From: JAXMAR01 sp046350295
GTDB taxonomy: Bacteria; Planctomycetota; Planctomycetia; Gemmatales; Gemmataceae
Assembly: GCA_046350295.1 (NCBI GenBank)
Contig: JAXMAR010000013.1
Coordinates: 98,282 to 162,281, forward strand
Direction: 5' to 3'
DNA length: 64,000 nucleotides
The notes below the pieces were generated by a model. It did not search any database, was not told the DNA's origin, and worked only from the letters and a program-made list of their open reading frames with translations. This document shows, piece by piece, positions 25,462-34,225 of the stretch (positions within the stretch are counted from its first letter, which is position 1; each line of letters opens with the position of its first letter). The position numbers were made by a program, and so were the translations under genes.

Positions 25462-27054
25462 ATGACACCCCAACCCCAGCGCCGCATCTCCTGGCCAAAC
25501 ATCTTCACGCTGCTCGCCCTCGCGCTCGTCGGCGTCGGCTACTTCAGCGTCTTCGCCGATCTCGATTGGTCCTGGCAAGTCCGCACCGGTGAAGTGATCG
25601 TTCAGACGGGAACGCTCCGGGTCGAAGACTCCTTCTCCTACACCATCCACGGCGAGCGTCTCCACGACTTCGAATGGCTCTACGAGGTCCTCCTCTATCT
25701 CGTCTGGAACGCCTTCGGCAGCGGCGGCCTCAAGCTGCTCAAGGTCATCGTCATCTTCACGCCGCTCCTCCTCGTCGCCTGGCGCCTTTGCGTCGGCGGC
25801 GTCAAGTGGCACGGCGTCGTCCTCGCCCTCGGCCTCGCCGTCTTCGTCCTCACCCCCGCCTGGAACCTCCGCCCGCTTTACGTCACAACCATCGGCCTCC
25901 TGCTCCTCGCCGGCCTCCTCCGCGATCACTGCACGGGTCGCAAACCGCTCCCCTGGTGGACTGTCCTCGTCACGCTGCTGTGGGCGAACATGCATCCCGG
26001 CGTCATCACCGGGCAAGGCCTGCTCCTGGGGGCCATCGGCTGGGAATGGCTCAATCGGCGGCTGATGTGGAACCCGCCGCTTGACCGTCCGTCAATCACG
26101 CGCTTGACGCTAATCGGCGGCCTCGCCTTCCTTGCCACCTTCGTCTGTCCCGATCCAATCGAGCGCCTCCGCTACACCTTCATGCCCGAGCTGGCCCATC
26201 CGATCATGCGCATCTTCGCCGAGATGCATCCCCTCTACACCTTCATCACGACGCCGCCCTCTGCCGTCGGCCTCGTCTACGTCCTGGCGGCGCTCTTGAT
26301 GTGCAGCGTCTTCGCACGCTTCACGGATTATCGCGCCTGGGAAATCGCTCTGCTCGCCGGGACGGCCCTGCTCGGCAACATCGCCTATCGCAGCATGATG
26401 GACTGGCTACTCGTGATGCTCGCCGTCGCCGGCCCACGCCTCAAGGACATGCTCGCTTCGGCCGCCCGCCGCGATCGGCGCCGGCCGACGACCGCGACTC
26501 TCCTCCGCGCCGACCGCTGCCTGCGCCGCTGCCTCACCTGCCCTCTCTTCGTGTTTCAGCCCGGCTGGCTCGCCCTCGGCTGCGCCGCTTTCATCGTCCT
26601 TTCCCTCGTCCCCGCCTGGTCCCGCGCCATGCCGATCGAGAACTCCCCCGATTGGCCCGTCGCCGCCCTCGACGCCGCCCAGCGCGCCGGCCTCAAAGGC
26701 CGCTTCTTCGGCCCCCCCGACTACGGCGCCTACGTCGGCTGGCGTCTCAAAGATAACGGCCTCTGTTACACCGACACGCGCGGCTTCTTCTTTCCCCCGC
26801 TCCTGCTCGAGGACAGCCACTTCATCCCGCAACTCGGCCCGCAATGGCGCGAACGCATTGACCGCGTCATCGGGTGCTACCACACCGACTTCTTTCTCTT
26901 GGAGACGGAAGGCCCGCGCGGCCAGCTATGGCAAACCCTTCAACCCCACATTGACACGCCGCTCTACCGCGATCAGAAATGCGTTCTGCTCTCGACCGCG
27001 CAGGTGAGGCAGGGCTTGGAGCGGATGGACCGGGCGCTGGCGGGCTTGCGGTAG
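25462..27054 (+). CDS. Polytopic membrane protein, probable lipid-linked sugar transferase
   Basis: A 530-residue integral membrane protein with about 10-12 hydrophobic helices, starting with NIFTLLALALVGVGYFSVFA. The first outside loop contains DLDWSWQVRTGEVIVQTG and HDFEWLYEVLLYLVW, and FVCPDPIERLRY lies in the middle, giving a GT-C-like arrangement of acidic residues after the first helix. The C-terminal 140 residues are soluble (GRFFGPPDYGAYVGW onward). I do not recognise a specific enzyme; the layout and the GT2 neighbour suggest a lipid-linked sugar acceptor or flippase role. The ATG at 25462 is preferred over a TTG start at 25438. Confidence 0.7.
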   Translation: MTPQPQRRISWPNIFTLLALALVGVGYFSVFADLDWSWQVRTGEVIVQTGTLRVEDSFSYTIHGERLHDFEWLYEVLLYLVWNAFGSGGLKLLKVIVIFTPLLLVAWRLCVGGVKWHGVVLALGLAVFVLTPAWNLRPLYVTTIGLLLLAGLLRDHCTGRKPLPWWTVLVTLLWANMHPGVITGQGLLLGAIGWEWLNRRLMWNPPLDRPSITRLTLIGGLAFLATFVCPDPIERLRYTFMPELAHPIMRIFAEMHPLYTFITTPPSAVGLVYVLAALLMCSVFARFTDYRAWEIALLAGTALLGNIAYRSMMDWLLVMLAVAGPRLKDMLASAARRDRRRPTTATLLRADRCLRRCLTCPLFVFQPGWLALGCAAFIVLSLVPAWSRAMPIENSPDWPVAALDAAQRAGLKGRFFGPPDYGAYVGWRLKDNGLCYTDTRGFFFPPLLLEDSHFIPQLGPQWRERIDRVIGCYHTDFFLLETEGPRGQLWQTLQPHIDTPLYRDQKCVLLSTAQVRQGLERMDRALAGLR

Positions 27055-27121
27055 AACGGCGCGGCAGGGCAAGGTTCCTGCCGAGCCGGGCCGCTCGGAA
27101 AGCACTCCTCGTCCTTCCTCG

Positions 27122-27474
27122 CTAGCCGTCCAGATAGCCTTCTTTTCTTCCCCATGCGAGCCACGCCTCCGTCATCGCCTGCATGTCACCGGCCATCCGT
27201 TCCTTGATTGGATTCGCGTCTGTCAGCGCGTGGAAAGCCCAGAACCAATCGGCCGGCCGTTATCACGCAAGTCTGCGAGGATCAAAGGAACCGCGGCCTG
27301 CCCCATGCCGATGATCTTCTGATAGGCGATGTGCATCGCCTTGGTTCGCACGTTGGAGACGAATCGCGTCTCCTTCTTCCAGGTCCGTGATAGGCGACCA
27401 AATCTCCGCACCGTCGCTTTCGCCGCCATGGCATCTTGGGTAACGCCGTTCCTCTCGGTTGTTGCCGACCTCAT
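27122..27474 (-). pseudogene. Frameshifted conserved hypothetical (W-F-W-A family)
   Basis: From an ATG at 27474 with AGGAGGCG 4 bases upstream, the frame reads RRFGRLSRTWKKETRFVSNV, then HIAYQKIIGMGQAAVPLILA and a D-L-R-D-N-G end. One base appears missing near 27250; in the next frame the product continues WFWAFHALTDANPIKERMAG and GDMQAMTEAWLAWGRKEGYL to a stop at 27122. These blocks (AYQKIIGMG, WFWA-x-x-A-x-T, AWL-x-WG) match an uncharacterised small family frequent in cyanobacteria and planctomycetes, about 115 residues long. The gene lies just downstream of DUF4058 on the same strand. Confidence 0.7.
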
Positions 27475-27530
27475 CGCCTCCTCCTTCTGCTTGGTCTCAC
27501 GCCGCTCGCTCCTTCGTCACTCCGCCTCGG

Positions 27531-28277
27531 TCACTCCGCCCCCGGCAACACGCCCGTCTCCACCGCCTTCCGCAGCGCCGCCGAGCTCGCCTCCCACGCC
27601 GTCTGATACGTCGACTCCAGCGGCGTCTCCACGTAGATGTCGCTCGTCACGAACAGCGACATCTCCGGCAACGCATCGCCAAGACCGACCGGCGCGACGT
27701 AAGCCACGCGCTCCTCCGCGATGCGATAAGAGACGAGGATCCGGTCCTTCCCCGCGGGAAAGACAAACGGCTCCTCCTCGAACTCGTCCCAGATCGCCTT
27801 GTGGATGCCGAAAGGATCGCGCGGCGTCGGCGGAAAAGGATCGACGATGAGCACGTGAATCCCCGCTTCGCGAAACTCGATCGTCTTGGCCACGAACTCG
27901 CGCAACGCGGCCCGCGTGTCCTTGTTTCCCGGCGACACGATCTCGATCACCGCGACGGTTCGGCCGAGATGATGCTTGACGACGACGCGGTTGGCGCGGC
28001 GGGCGTAAAGCTCCTTCGTCGTCCGGCGCACGATGGGAGCGCTCGGCTGCTCCAGCGTAGCTACCGCGGCGCCACCGAGTGAACGCTGCCGCGGCGCGTT
28101 CCACTCTTCGACGGTGAGAACGTCCGACTCCTTGGGGCCCGATCTTCGCTCCACAAGCGCCGACAGGTCTTCCGGCAACCAACCCCGGTTCAGAACGCGG
28201 GCGATCTCGATCGACCAATGCTGATGGAAATGGTGAAAAAGGCCCGCGGGGACCTTGGTCCAGTCGTGCAGCGGCAT
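27531..28277 (-). CDS. DUF4058 family protein
   Basis: A 248-residue protein of DUF4058, a family with a PD-(D/E)XK-like fold common in cyanobacteria and planctomycetes and of unknown function. The start MPLHDWTKVPAGLFHHFHQHW is typical for this group, followed by GWLPEDLSALVERRS and the core VVKHHLGRTVAVIEIVSPGN KDTR, in which E-I-V-S-P-x-N-K is the family hallmark. Later, VLIVDPFPPTPRDPFGIHKA is also characteristic. Members are often found near transposable or toxin-like genes. It seems intact and is followed by the frameshifted W-F-W-A gene, 57 bases away on the same strand. Confidence 0.85.
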   Translation of the reverse strand: MPLHDWTKVPAGLFHHFHQHWSIEIARVLNRGWLPEDLSALVERRSGPKESDVLTVEEWNAPRQRSLGGAAVATLEQPSAPIVRRTTKELYARRANRVVVKHHLGRTVAVIEIVSPGNKDTRAALREFVAKTIEFREAGIHVLIVDPFPPTPRDPFGIHKAIWDEFEEEPFVFPAGKDRILVSYRIAEERVAYVAPVGLGDALPEMSLFVTSDIYVETPLESTYQTAWEASSAALRKAVETGVLPGAE

Positions 28278-28459
28278 GCGATAGACTCCAATTGTCGCGA
28301 GAAGCTGTCGAGCCGTTTCCGCCGTTTGCCCGGGATGTCCGCTCCTGCTCCCTTCGATGCTTCATTATCGCAGAATGTCTTTGTGGTGCGTAGCTGCGTT
28401 GCCAAACGGCAGGTAGAAGATGGAAACTAATGCGGAAGGAGTTGCAATCGATCCGGCGC

Positions 28460-29320
28460 TCACCGGCCGCCGGCCGCCGCTTGCGACGCCAGCGATGGAC
28501 CGGCCGCGACGCTCAGGCCCTCCTCGGGGCTCGAATCCGGCGCGGAGGAAGTGGCGGCGCGCAGGACCAGCAGGCGCTGTCGCGGCGGATATTCATCCTG
28601 CGTGAAAGAGCGATGTCCCAGCGTGTCCGGGCGGCCAAGGATGGTACCGACCACGACATACTTGTTCGGCTCGACCGTGACTTCCCAGCTCAGGCTCGGG
28701 AAGGCGCGGCTCGGCTTCTCCACGCGCAAAGTCCAGGTCGAGCGCTCGACATCAGGCTGGAACGGCAAGACGCGTTCCCCCGTCTCCACTCGGGGCGTGA
28801 ACGCCAGTCGTATTTTCTCCTTGGCGATCGTCGGCACGATGTCCAGGCAGAAGCGGGCCTGGTCGAGCGTGAGGGGTGTCGCCTGGTCCCCCTCGTGCAT
28901 GGTGAAGGCGGCCTGCGGAAAAACCGGGCCGAGGAACTGGGTGACATGGGTTCCGGCGGGGACGACGCGGCGCCGCGGATTGACGCAGTACCGCTCCGAT
29001 TTGAGCAGGCGCTGCAACGCTTCCGGCGTCAGTCCGACCACCTGCCCGATCCGGTAGCCGTTCTTCTCCAGAAGGGCCTTGCGCTCGAGGTCGCCGGCGA
29101 TCATGTCGTCGACGCTGCGCCACAGTTCCTTGTCGATGAATGGGTCGCCAAGCGGTTTTTCGATGATGGCCAGGTCGAGCGTGATGCGATCGTCTTCCCT
29201 GGACGGCGCCGGGCCGCGCAGACGCGACACCCAGTTCGGCCGGTCCGCCGGCTGAAACCAGGCGCAGCCGGTCAGCGGCAACAGACCAAGCAGCAGTATC
29301 GGCCTGAGGCACGCGGCCAT
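28460..29320 (-). CDS. Hypothetical lipoprotein
   Basis: A 286-residue predicted lipoprotein. The first 19 residues, MAACLRPILLLGLLPLTGC, end in a lipobox (L-T-G-C, Cys19), so the protein should be lipid-anchored. The mature part is rich in beta-strand-like segments and charged loops (DDRITLDLAIIEKPLGDPFI, LEKNGYRIGQVVGLTPEALQ, LSWEVTVEPNKYVVVG). No domain is recognised. The ATG at 29320 is chosen because it gives the classic signal; an upstream in-frame ATG at 29377 would add a basic leader. The gene is transcribed away from the SDR gene at 29566, sharing a 245-base control region. Confidence 0.65.
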   Translation of the reverse strand: MAACLRPILLLGLLPLTGCAWFQPADRPNWVSRLRGPAPSREDDRITLDLAIIEKPLGDPFIDKELWRSVDDMIAGDLERKALLEKNGYRIGQVVGLTPEALQRLLKSERYCVNPRRRVVPAGTHVTQFLGPVFPQAAFTMHEGDQATPLTLDQARFCLDIVPTIAKEKIRLAFTPRVETGERVLPFQPDVERSTWTLRVEKPSRAFPSLSWEVTVEPNKYVVVGTILGRPDTLGHRSFTQDEYPPRQRLLVLRAATSSAPDSSPEEGLSVAAGPSLASQAAAGGR

Positions 29321-29565
29321 GGCGACCCGCAACGCTCCGTTCGACTTCGTGGGAAAGGTGGCGGACGATAGCGGCAAGCTCCGCCCACGTCAAGTCCAGC
29401 CCCGGCCGGCCCCGGCCAGCTCTGGCGTGCGGCGAATCGTCACATCTCGCCCGGACCAGGCCTCTCGTACGCGCCATGACCGGGAAGCCCCGCCGCCTGC
29501 TCGTACAATCTCCTGAAGCAACCTGCCCCGCTGTCAGCCCACCCAACTTTCCAGGAGTACCCACC

Positions 29566-30327
29566 ATGCTCGACATCTTCAACCTGAAGGGAAAAGTCGC
29601 TTTCGTCACGGGCGGCAGCAAGGGCCTCGGCAAGGCGATGGCCCGGGGCTTCGCCGAGTGCGGCGCGGACATCCTCATCTCCAGCCGGCACGAGGACGAG
29701 CTGAAGCCCGCCCTGGCGGAGATCCTGGAGGGGACCGGCCGGCGCGGCGCTTACTTCGTCGCCGACATGAATCGCCGCGACGACGTCCGCCGCCTCGCTC
29801 ACGCCGCCCTCGAGAAGTTCGGCCGCATCGACGTCCTCGTCAACAACGCGGGCACCAACGTGCCGCAACCGATCGATGAGATCAAGGACGAGGACTGGGA
29901 TCGCGTCATGGAGATCAACCTCAACTCGATCATGCTCCTCACCCGCGCCATCGTGCCGCAGATGAAAAGCCGCAAGTGGGGCCGGATCATCCACATCTCC
30001 TCCATCATGGGCTACGTGTCCAACAACGGCCGCAACGTCTACTCGGCGACCAAGGCGGCGCTCATCGGCATGGCCCGCGCCAGTGCCCTCGACCTCGGGG
30101 CCCATGGCATCACGGTGAATTGCATTGCTCCCGGCCCGTTCCTCACCGACCTGCCCGGCAAGCTGCTCACGCAAGCCGAAAAGGACCGCATGGCGAACAT
30201 GACCGCCATGAACCGCTGGGGCGATCCCAAGGAGCTGGTCGGCCCCGCGCTGCTGCTGGCCACTGACGCCGGGAGTTATATCACCGGCGAAACCATCGTC
30301 GTCGACGGCGGATACCTGTGCCGCTGA
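29566..30327 (+). CDS. Short-chain dehydrogenase/reductase
   Basis: A 253-residue classical SDR oxidoreductase using NAD(P)H. The cofactor motif is VTGGSKGLGKAMARGF (T-G-x-x-x-G-x-G), the NNAG motif is VNNAGTN, and the active site is Ser in HISSIMG followed by YSATKAAL, where Tyr and Lys are catalytic. The end ITGETIVVDGGYLCR is the usual SDR terminal strand. It resembles gluconate 5-dehydrogenase or 3-ketoacyl-reductase-like members; substrate cannot be fixed from sequence. Start: ATG at 29566 preceded by a purine-rich AGGAG about 9 bases upstream. It is divergent from the lipoprotein at 28460. Confidence 0.92.
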   Translation: MLDIFNLKGKVAFVTGGSKGLGKAMARGFAECGADILISSRHEDELKPALAEILEGTGRRGAYFVADMNRRDDVRRLAHAALEKFGRIDVLVNNAGTNVPQPIDEIKDEDWDRVMEINLNSIMLLTRAIVPQMKSRKWGRIIHISSIMGYVSNNGRNVYSATKAALIGMARASALDLGAHGITVNCIAPGPFLTDLPGKLLTQAEKDRMANMTAMNRWGDPKELVGPALLLATDAGSYITGETIVVDGGYLCR

Positions 30328-30465
30328 GGCGAGACCCTCTTGCTGTCCGCCGTCCCTGCCATAGTTTCAGATAATGCAAGCTGTCGTCATGATTAGGATG
30401 AATGATCGGCGGCCAAGCTCCGATTACGCGCTCGGCAAGCACAACTCTTGAAGAAGGAGATCGCC

Positions 30466-31841
30466 GTGTTGAAAAGAATCTCTTGGGGGGCCGCGGCCCT
30501 GGCAGTCGCGCTGCTGGGCTGGTCCGCCCAGGCGCAGACCTCGGATTACGGAACCATTGTCGTCAAGGTTCCGGCCGAAGCCCAGGTCACGATCGGCGGC
30601 ATGAAGACGATGCAGCGCGGCCCCGTCCGCACCTATTACACGCCGCCGCTAGCGGCCGGTTACAAGTACCAGTACGAGTTCACCGTTCAATGGATGGCCG
30701 CCGGCAAGGAGCAGACCGCTACGAAATGGGTCGACGTGGCGCCCGGCGTCACGACCAAGGTGGATTTTACTTCCGGGGCGCCACGAAGCCCGAGCAAAGC
30801 GTGGACAAGAAGCCCGGGAGCAAGAAGCCCGAAGACAAGAAGCCCGAAGACAAGAAGCCCGAAGACAAGAAGCCGATCGACAAGAAGCCCGAGGAAAAGA
30901 AGAAGGACGAGATCAAGTCGGGGGCGGCGAAGGTCCGCACCTTCGATTTCACGTACGCCGCCGTCGTCAAGGAACTCAAGCCGGGTCAGGAGGCGCGGAT
31001 CTGGCTGCCCTACCCGCAGAACACGCCGTTTCAGGACGTCAAACAGGTCGACGCCGAGATTCCCGGTGAGACCCCTCCGCGGATCACACAGGAAAAGGAA
31101 TACGGCAACAAGTTCCTCTATTTCACGGCCAAGGCCAACGCCAAGGGGGAGATTCCTTTCCAGGTTGAGTACCGGGTCAAGCGCCGCGAGGTCTTGACCG
31201 GCGGCAAGGGGACGCTGATTCCCGCCGGCGAAAGTCCGACGCTCCTCGAACGCTATCTCCAGCCGGACAAGCTCGTTCCCACCTCCGGCAAACCGCTCGA
31301 TCTCCTCAAGGGCAAGAAGATTCCCAAGGACGTGTTCGGCGCCGCCAAGGAGTTTTACGACACCGTCAACGGCGTGATGAAGTACGACAAGCCGGCCGGG
31401 AAGCCCTGGGGCCGGGGCGACTCGGTGTGGGCCTGCGACAGCAAGTACGGCAACTGCACCGATTTCCACAGCGTCTTCATCAGCATGGCGCGCGGCAACA
31501 AGATCCCGGCCAAATTCGAGATGGGCTTCCCGATCCCGGACAAGCGCGGCGAAGGAACCGTCGGCGGCTACCACTGCTGGGCCTGGTTCCTCGCCGGTGG
31601 CAAGAACTGGATCCCGGTTGACATCTCCGAGGCCAACCGTAATCCGGCTCTGAAGGAGTATTACTTCGGTAATCTGACCGAAGACCGGGTACAGTTCAGC
31701 ACCGGCCGCGACATCACGCTGGTCCCGCCGCAAAAGGGCCCGGCGCTCAACTTCCTCATCAACCCGTATGTGGAAGTGGATGGCGCGCCGTATCCGCAGG
31801 AGAAGATCGCCCGCAAGTTCTCCTACAACGACGTGAAGTAA
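30466..31841 (+). CDS. TIGR03000 domain plus transglutaminase-like protein, frameshifted
   Basis: The 5' frame encodes a signal peptide (RISWGAAALAVALLGWSAQAQ) and a TIGR03000 domain (VKVPAEAQVTIGGMKTMQRG, through VDVAPGVTTKVDF). Near 30770-30775, in a run of four T, the frame must shift by one base to continue as FRGATKPEQSVDKKPG, then a lysine/proline/acid-rich linker with three tandem E-D-K-K-P units, then a transglutaminase-like (protease-fold) domain. The latter has KYGNCTDFHSVFIS with the nucleophile Cys, GGYHCWAWFL with the His and WIPVDISEA with the Asp. If sequence errors are excluded, a programmed frameshift would be needed to make the full product. GTG at 30466 has AAGGAG about 8 bases upstream. 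Confidence 0.75.
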
Positions 31842-31851
31842 CGGAGCGCTC

Positions 31852-31910
31852 GAGGAACGAAAACGAGAAACGCCGGCCCAAGCGCCGGCGTTTCTCGTTT
31901 CCTGTTCCTC
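31852..31910. terminator. Long hairpin between convergent genes
   Basis: Arms 31852-31877 (GAGGAACGAAAACGAGAAAC and onward) and 31884-31910 pair over about 25 bp with two or three defects and a 6-base loop. It is followed by no long T run but contains GTTTCTCGTTTCC. It lies 10 bases after the transglutaminase stop and 7 bases before the end of the minus-strand gene at 31918, so it probably ends transcription from both sides. Confidence 0.75.
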
Positions 31911-31917
31911 GCTCAAA

Positions 31918-33270
31918 TCAATCGCCGGCGATCCAGGGGCCGCCGTGCTCGCCGCGCCCGGCTATGTCCACCGGGTTGGTCGAGATCTTCTCGTTCAGGA
32001 TCCGCTCGAAGACGACGGAGTAGACCTGGTCGATCCGGGCCAGCGGGGCGACCGCCAGCATGAGGTGGATCTTGCCCGGATTGGTCAGGTGCAGCCGTTC
32101 GTTCTCATAGAGGATCGCGTCGAGCAGCTTGGGCGTGATCGCTTCCGGCCCGGGGAGCTTGTGTACCGAAAGGCGCACATCCCGTTCCAGCGTGAGCCGG
32201 TCGAAATGGGCCTTGCGGAAGGCGTCGCGCAGATCCTTGGGGGTCTTCTTGCTCAAGCGGGCCATCTGGTAGGTTTCGTTGGCCCAGCGCGCTTCGCGCA
32301 GGAACGTTTCCGCGTCTTGCGGTCCGGCCACGGCGTGCAGCACAAGGCCGTCGGAGGTACAGAAATAGCCGGCGACATTGCCGCCGACCTTCGCCCCGCC
32401 GATGATCTGGAACGTCGCCACCTTTTGAAACGCGGAGACGAAATGGCGGTTGAGATACGCGCCGACATCGGGCTTGGTGAGGGCGCCCACACGGAGCGCC
32501 TCGGCGTTGTTTCAGGTGAAGCCCGTGTCCTCGAAGTTGCCGGAAACGTGCAGCACGAACGCCAGCTTGTCTTGTTCCGCGGCCAGTTTGAGCGCCCGGC
32601 TCGGATTGCGCGTGAAGGAGATCGCCGTGCCGAAGGTCTCCGTTTCCGGGAGCGGGCCGCCGGGCGCCGCGCAAACTGCAGGCGGCGCCGCCTCTCTCCG
32701 GGTAGGCGTCGCCTTCTTGGATTCGGCCGCGGCTTTCGCGGCCTCGGCACGGACCATCTCTGCGAGGGCCGGCTTGTGCTCCGGCGCCGGTTCAGCGCGG
32801 GCCGGCGCCGCGGCCACCGGTCCCGGCGCATCGGGCAGTCGGATGTCGGCGGCGCGCGGGTCCCCGATGATTTCTTCCTTGGGGCGCTGCGGTCCGGGGG
32901 ACATAATCAGTGTGACGAGCCAGACGAGCAGGACGATTCCAGGGATCGCGAGGGCGCTCATCGACGCCAGCGCGAGCTTCGATCTTTTTTTGCGGCCGTG
33001 CTGCAGGATACGGATACCGGCCGGACCCACCGGCGCGGGAGCCGTAGGCGCGGGAACGGCAGGCGCTGGGACCGGCGCTCTTGTCACGGGTTTTTCCTCC
33101 GACACCTGAACGACGCGATAGCCGACCGGGGAGGACGGCGTGCGCCCCGCCGACGCGGGTTCGTTTTCGGCGCGGCCGACGGGCGGCCGAGCCTCACACG
33201 GCTTTTCGACGACTTGGTAGCCCGCCGGAGACCAGGCGGATCGAAGCGGAAACGGACTTTGGCCGTCCAT
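31918..33270 (-). CDS. Membrane-anchored thioredoxin-fold protein with in-frame UGA (candidate selenoprotein)
   Basis: A 450-codon frame read from 33270 with one internal TGA at 32514-32512. The N-terminus is proline-rich, with a transmembrane helix at about residues 100-121 (LASMSALAIPGIVLLVWLVT) and an Ala/Glu-rich linker. From about residue 215 it resembles the DUF255/thioredoxin-like fold: ISFTRNPSRALKLAAEQDKL, AFVLHVSGNFEDTGFT, then the UGA, then NNAEALRVGALTKPDVGAYL and NRHFVSAFQK. In related folds the redox cysteine of the C-x-x-C or x-C motif is at this point, so the UGA could encode selenocysteine. The frame continues 198 codons with normal codon use to the stop at 31918. A hairpin after the UGA supports recoding (see 32479). 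A plain nonsense mutation, or a restart at GTG 32490, is the alternative. Confidence 0.72.
32479..32514 (-). promoter_or_regulatory. Candidate bacterial SECIS element after an in-frame UGA
   Basis: On the minus strand the TGA (32514-32512) is followed by 9 bases, then GAGGCGCTC (32502-32494), a 5-base loop CGTGT (32493-32489) and GGGCGCCCTC (32488-32479). The arms pair over 9 bp (one G-T wobble) with a single bulged C. The loop begins 18 bases after the UGA and contains a G in its first two bases, both within known rules for bacterial SECIS hairpins. The structure is inferred by eye. Confidence 0.6.
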
Positions 33271-33443
33271 GATGAACCCTCCCGACGCGTCTGACGAAGG
33301 CTCGGACCAACGCTTTCATTAGAACCGAAAACCGCGTGTCAGGGCAACAAATTCCCGTACGCGCGAACCTCGCCTTCATTAGGATGCCGCCGAAGCGATG
33401 TTATTCCAGGGATTTCACAACCCGAATCCGCGCCCGACAGAAG

Positions 33444-33471
33444 AAAAAAGCCGGCGTTGGAAAACGCCGGC
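33444..33471 (-). terminator. Rho-independent terminator, minus strand
   Basis: GCCGGCGTT (33450-33458) pairs perfectly with AACGCCGGC (33463-33471) around GGAA, and the minus strand then has six T (33444-33449 as A). It follows the stop of the gene at 33506 by 35 bases. Confidence 0.92.
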
Positions 33472-33505
33472 CGCACGGATGGACCAACAGTGAACTTGCA
33501 GCTGC

Positions 33506-33997
33506 TCAGACCTGGCAGGCGATCATCCGGCTCAAACGGACAGGGGCGGCCGTTTCCACGGCGGTTGCCGCCAGGTCGAACCATTGACGGTCGCCGCACG
33601 TCAGGTCGGTGAGTCCAAGCCAATCCAGGAGCGGCGGCTCGTCTCGATTCACGTCGAAGGTGATGGTGGTCGGCGTGCCATCCATGAAGTGAATGCGGCC
33701 GATGTCGCCGGTGCGCTGGAGGTAAAAGCGGCGGACGCGGTGACCGGGGATGCGGTTGAGATCGTCATCGCGTCCGGCCAGCGGAAAGCAAATCATCTGG
33801 ATGAATTTCTCGCGGCAGCCGGCCAGGTGCTTGCCCAGGCCGAGAAGCCGCTGGCCGTGCTTGCAAAAGGCGTCCAGACCCACATCCACCTCGCGACCAT
33901 CGGGCCAGAAAGCTCGATAGCCTTCAAAGTGAACCTTGTCATCTTGCCTGTCTCGGGAGGGGTCGCGACGAAATAGGAGGGTAATGTGTCTAGACAT
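33506..33997 (-). CDS. Hypothetical protein
   Basis: A 163-residue soluble protein. From MSRHITLLFRRDP it continues KVHFEGYRAFWPDGREVDVG, then LDAFCKHGQRLLGLGKHLAG, RRFYLQRTGDIGRIHFMDGT and the tail LDWLGLTDLTCGDRQWFDLA. Two or three histidines and cysteines (CKHG, TCGDRQW) could bind metal, but no known domain is recognised. The start is uncertain: an in-frame ATG at 34015 is preceded by fewer signals. It ends at a good terminator and lies downstream of ruvC-ruvA-ruvB on the same strand, separated by an AT-richer gap. Codon use is normal. Confidence 0.6.
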   Translation of the reverse strand: MSRHITLLFRRDPSRDRQDDKVHFEGYRAFWPDGREVDVGLDAFCKHGQRLLGLGKHLAGCREKFIQMICFPLAGRDDDLNRIPGHRVRRFYLQRTGDIGRIHFMDGTPTTITFDVNRDEPPLLDWLGLTDLTCGDRQWFDLAATAVETAAPVRLSRMIACQV

Positions 33998-34225
33998 TCC
34001 AGAAGCGCTCTCCATAGAGGGGTGGCGTTCCTTAAACGCTGGGCAGCCGGTGATCCATCGCCTAGACAAGCCCAGCCGCCTCGTGCCCTGGGCAACAGGC
34101 CTAGCGCCGCTGACGGTTGTAAAGGTAGGAAAGGACACTCAAGTCGGCCACCATCTTCCCACCACGTCTACGGTACGTTCGTTCAGAATGCGAGTCGTTT
34201 TCTTATCGAGTAATTTTATCAAGCC

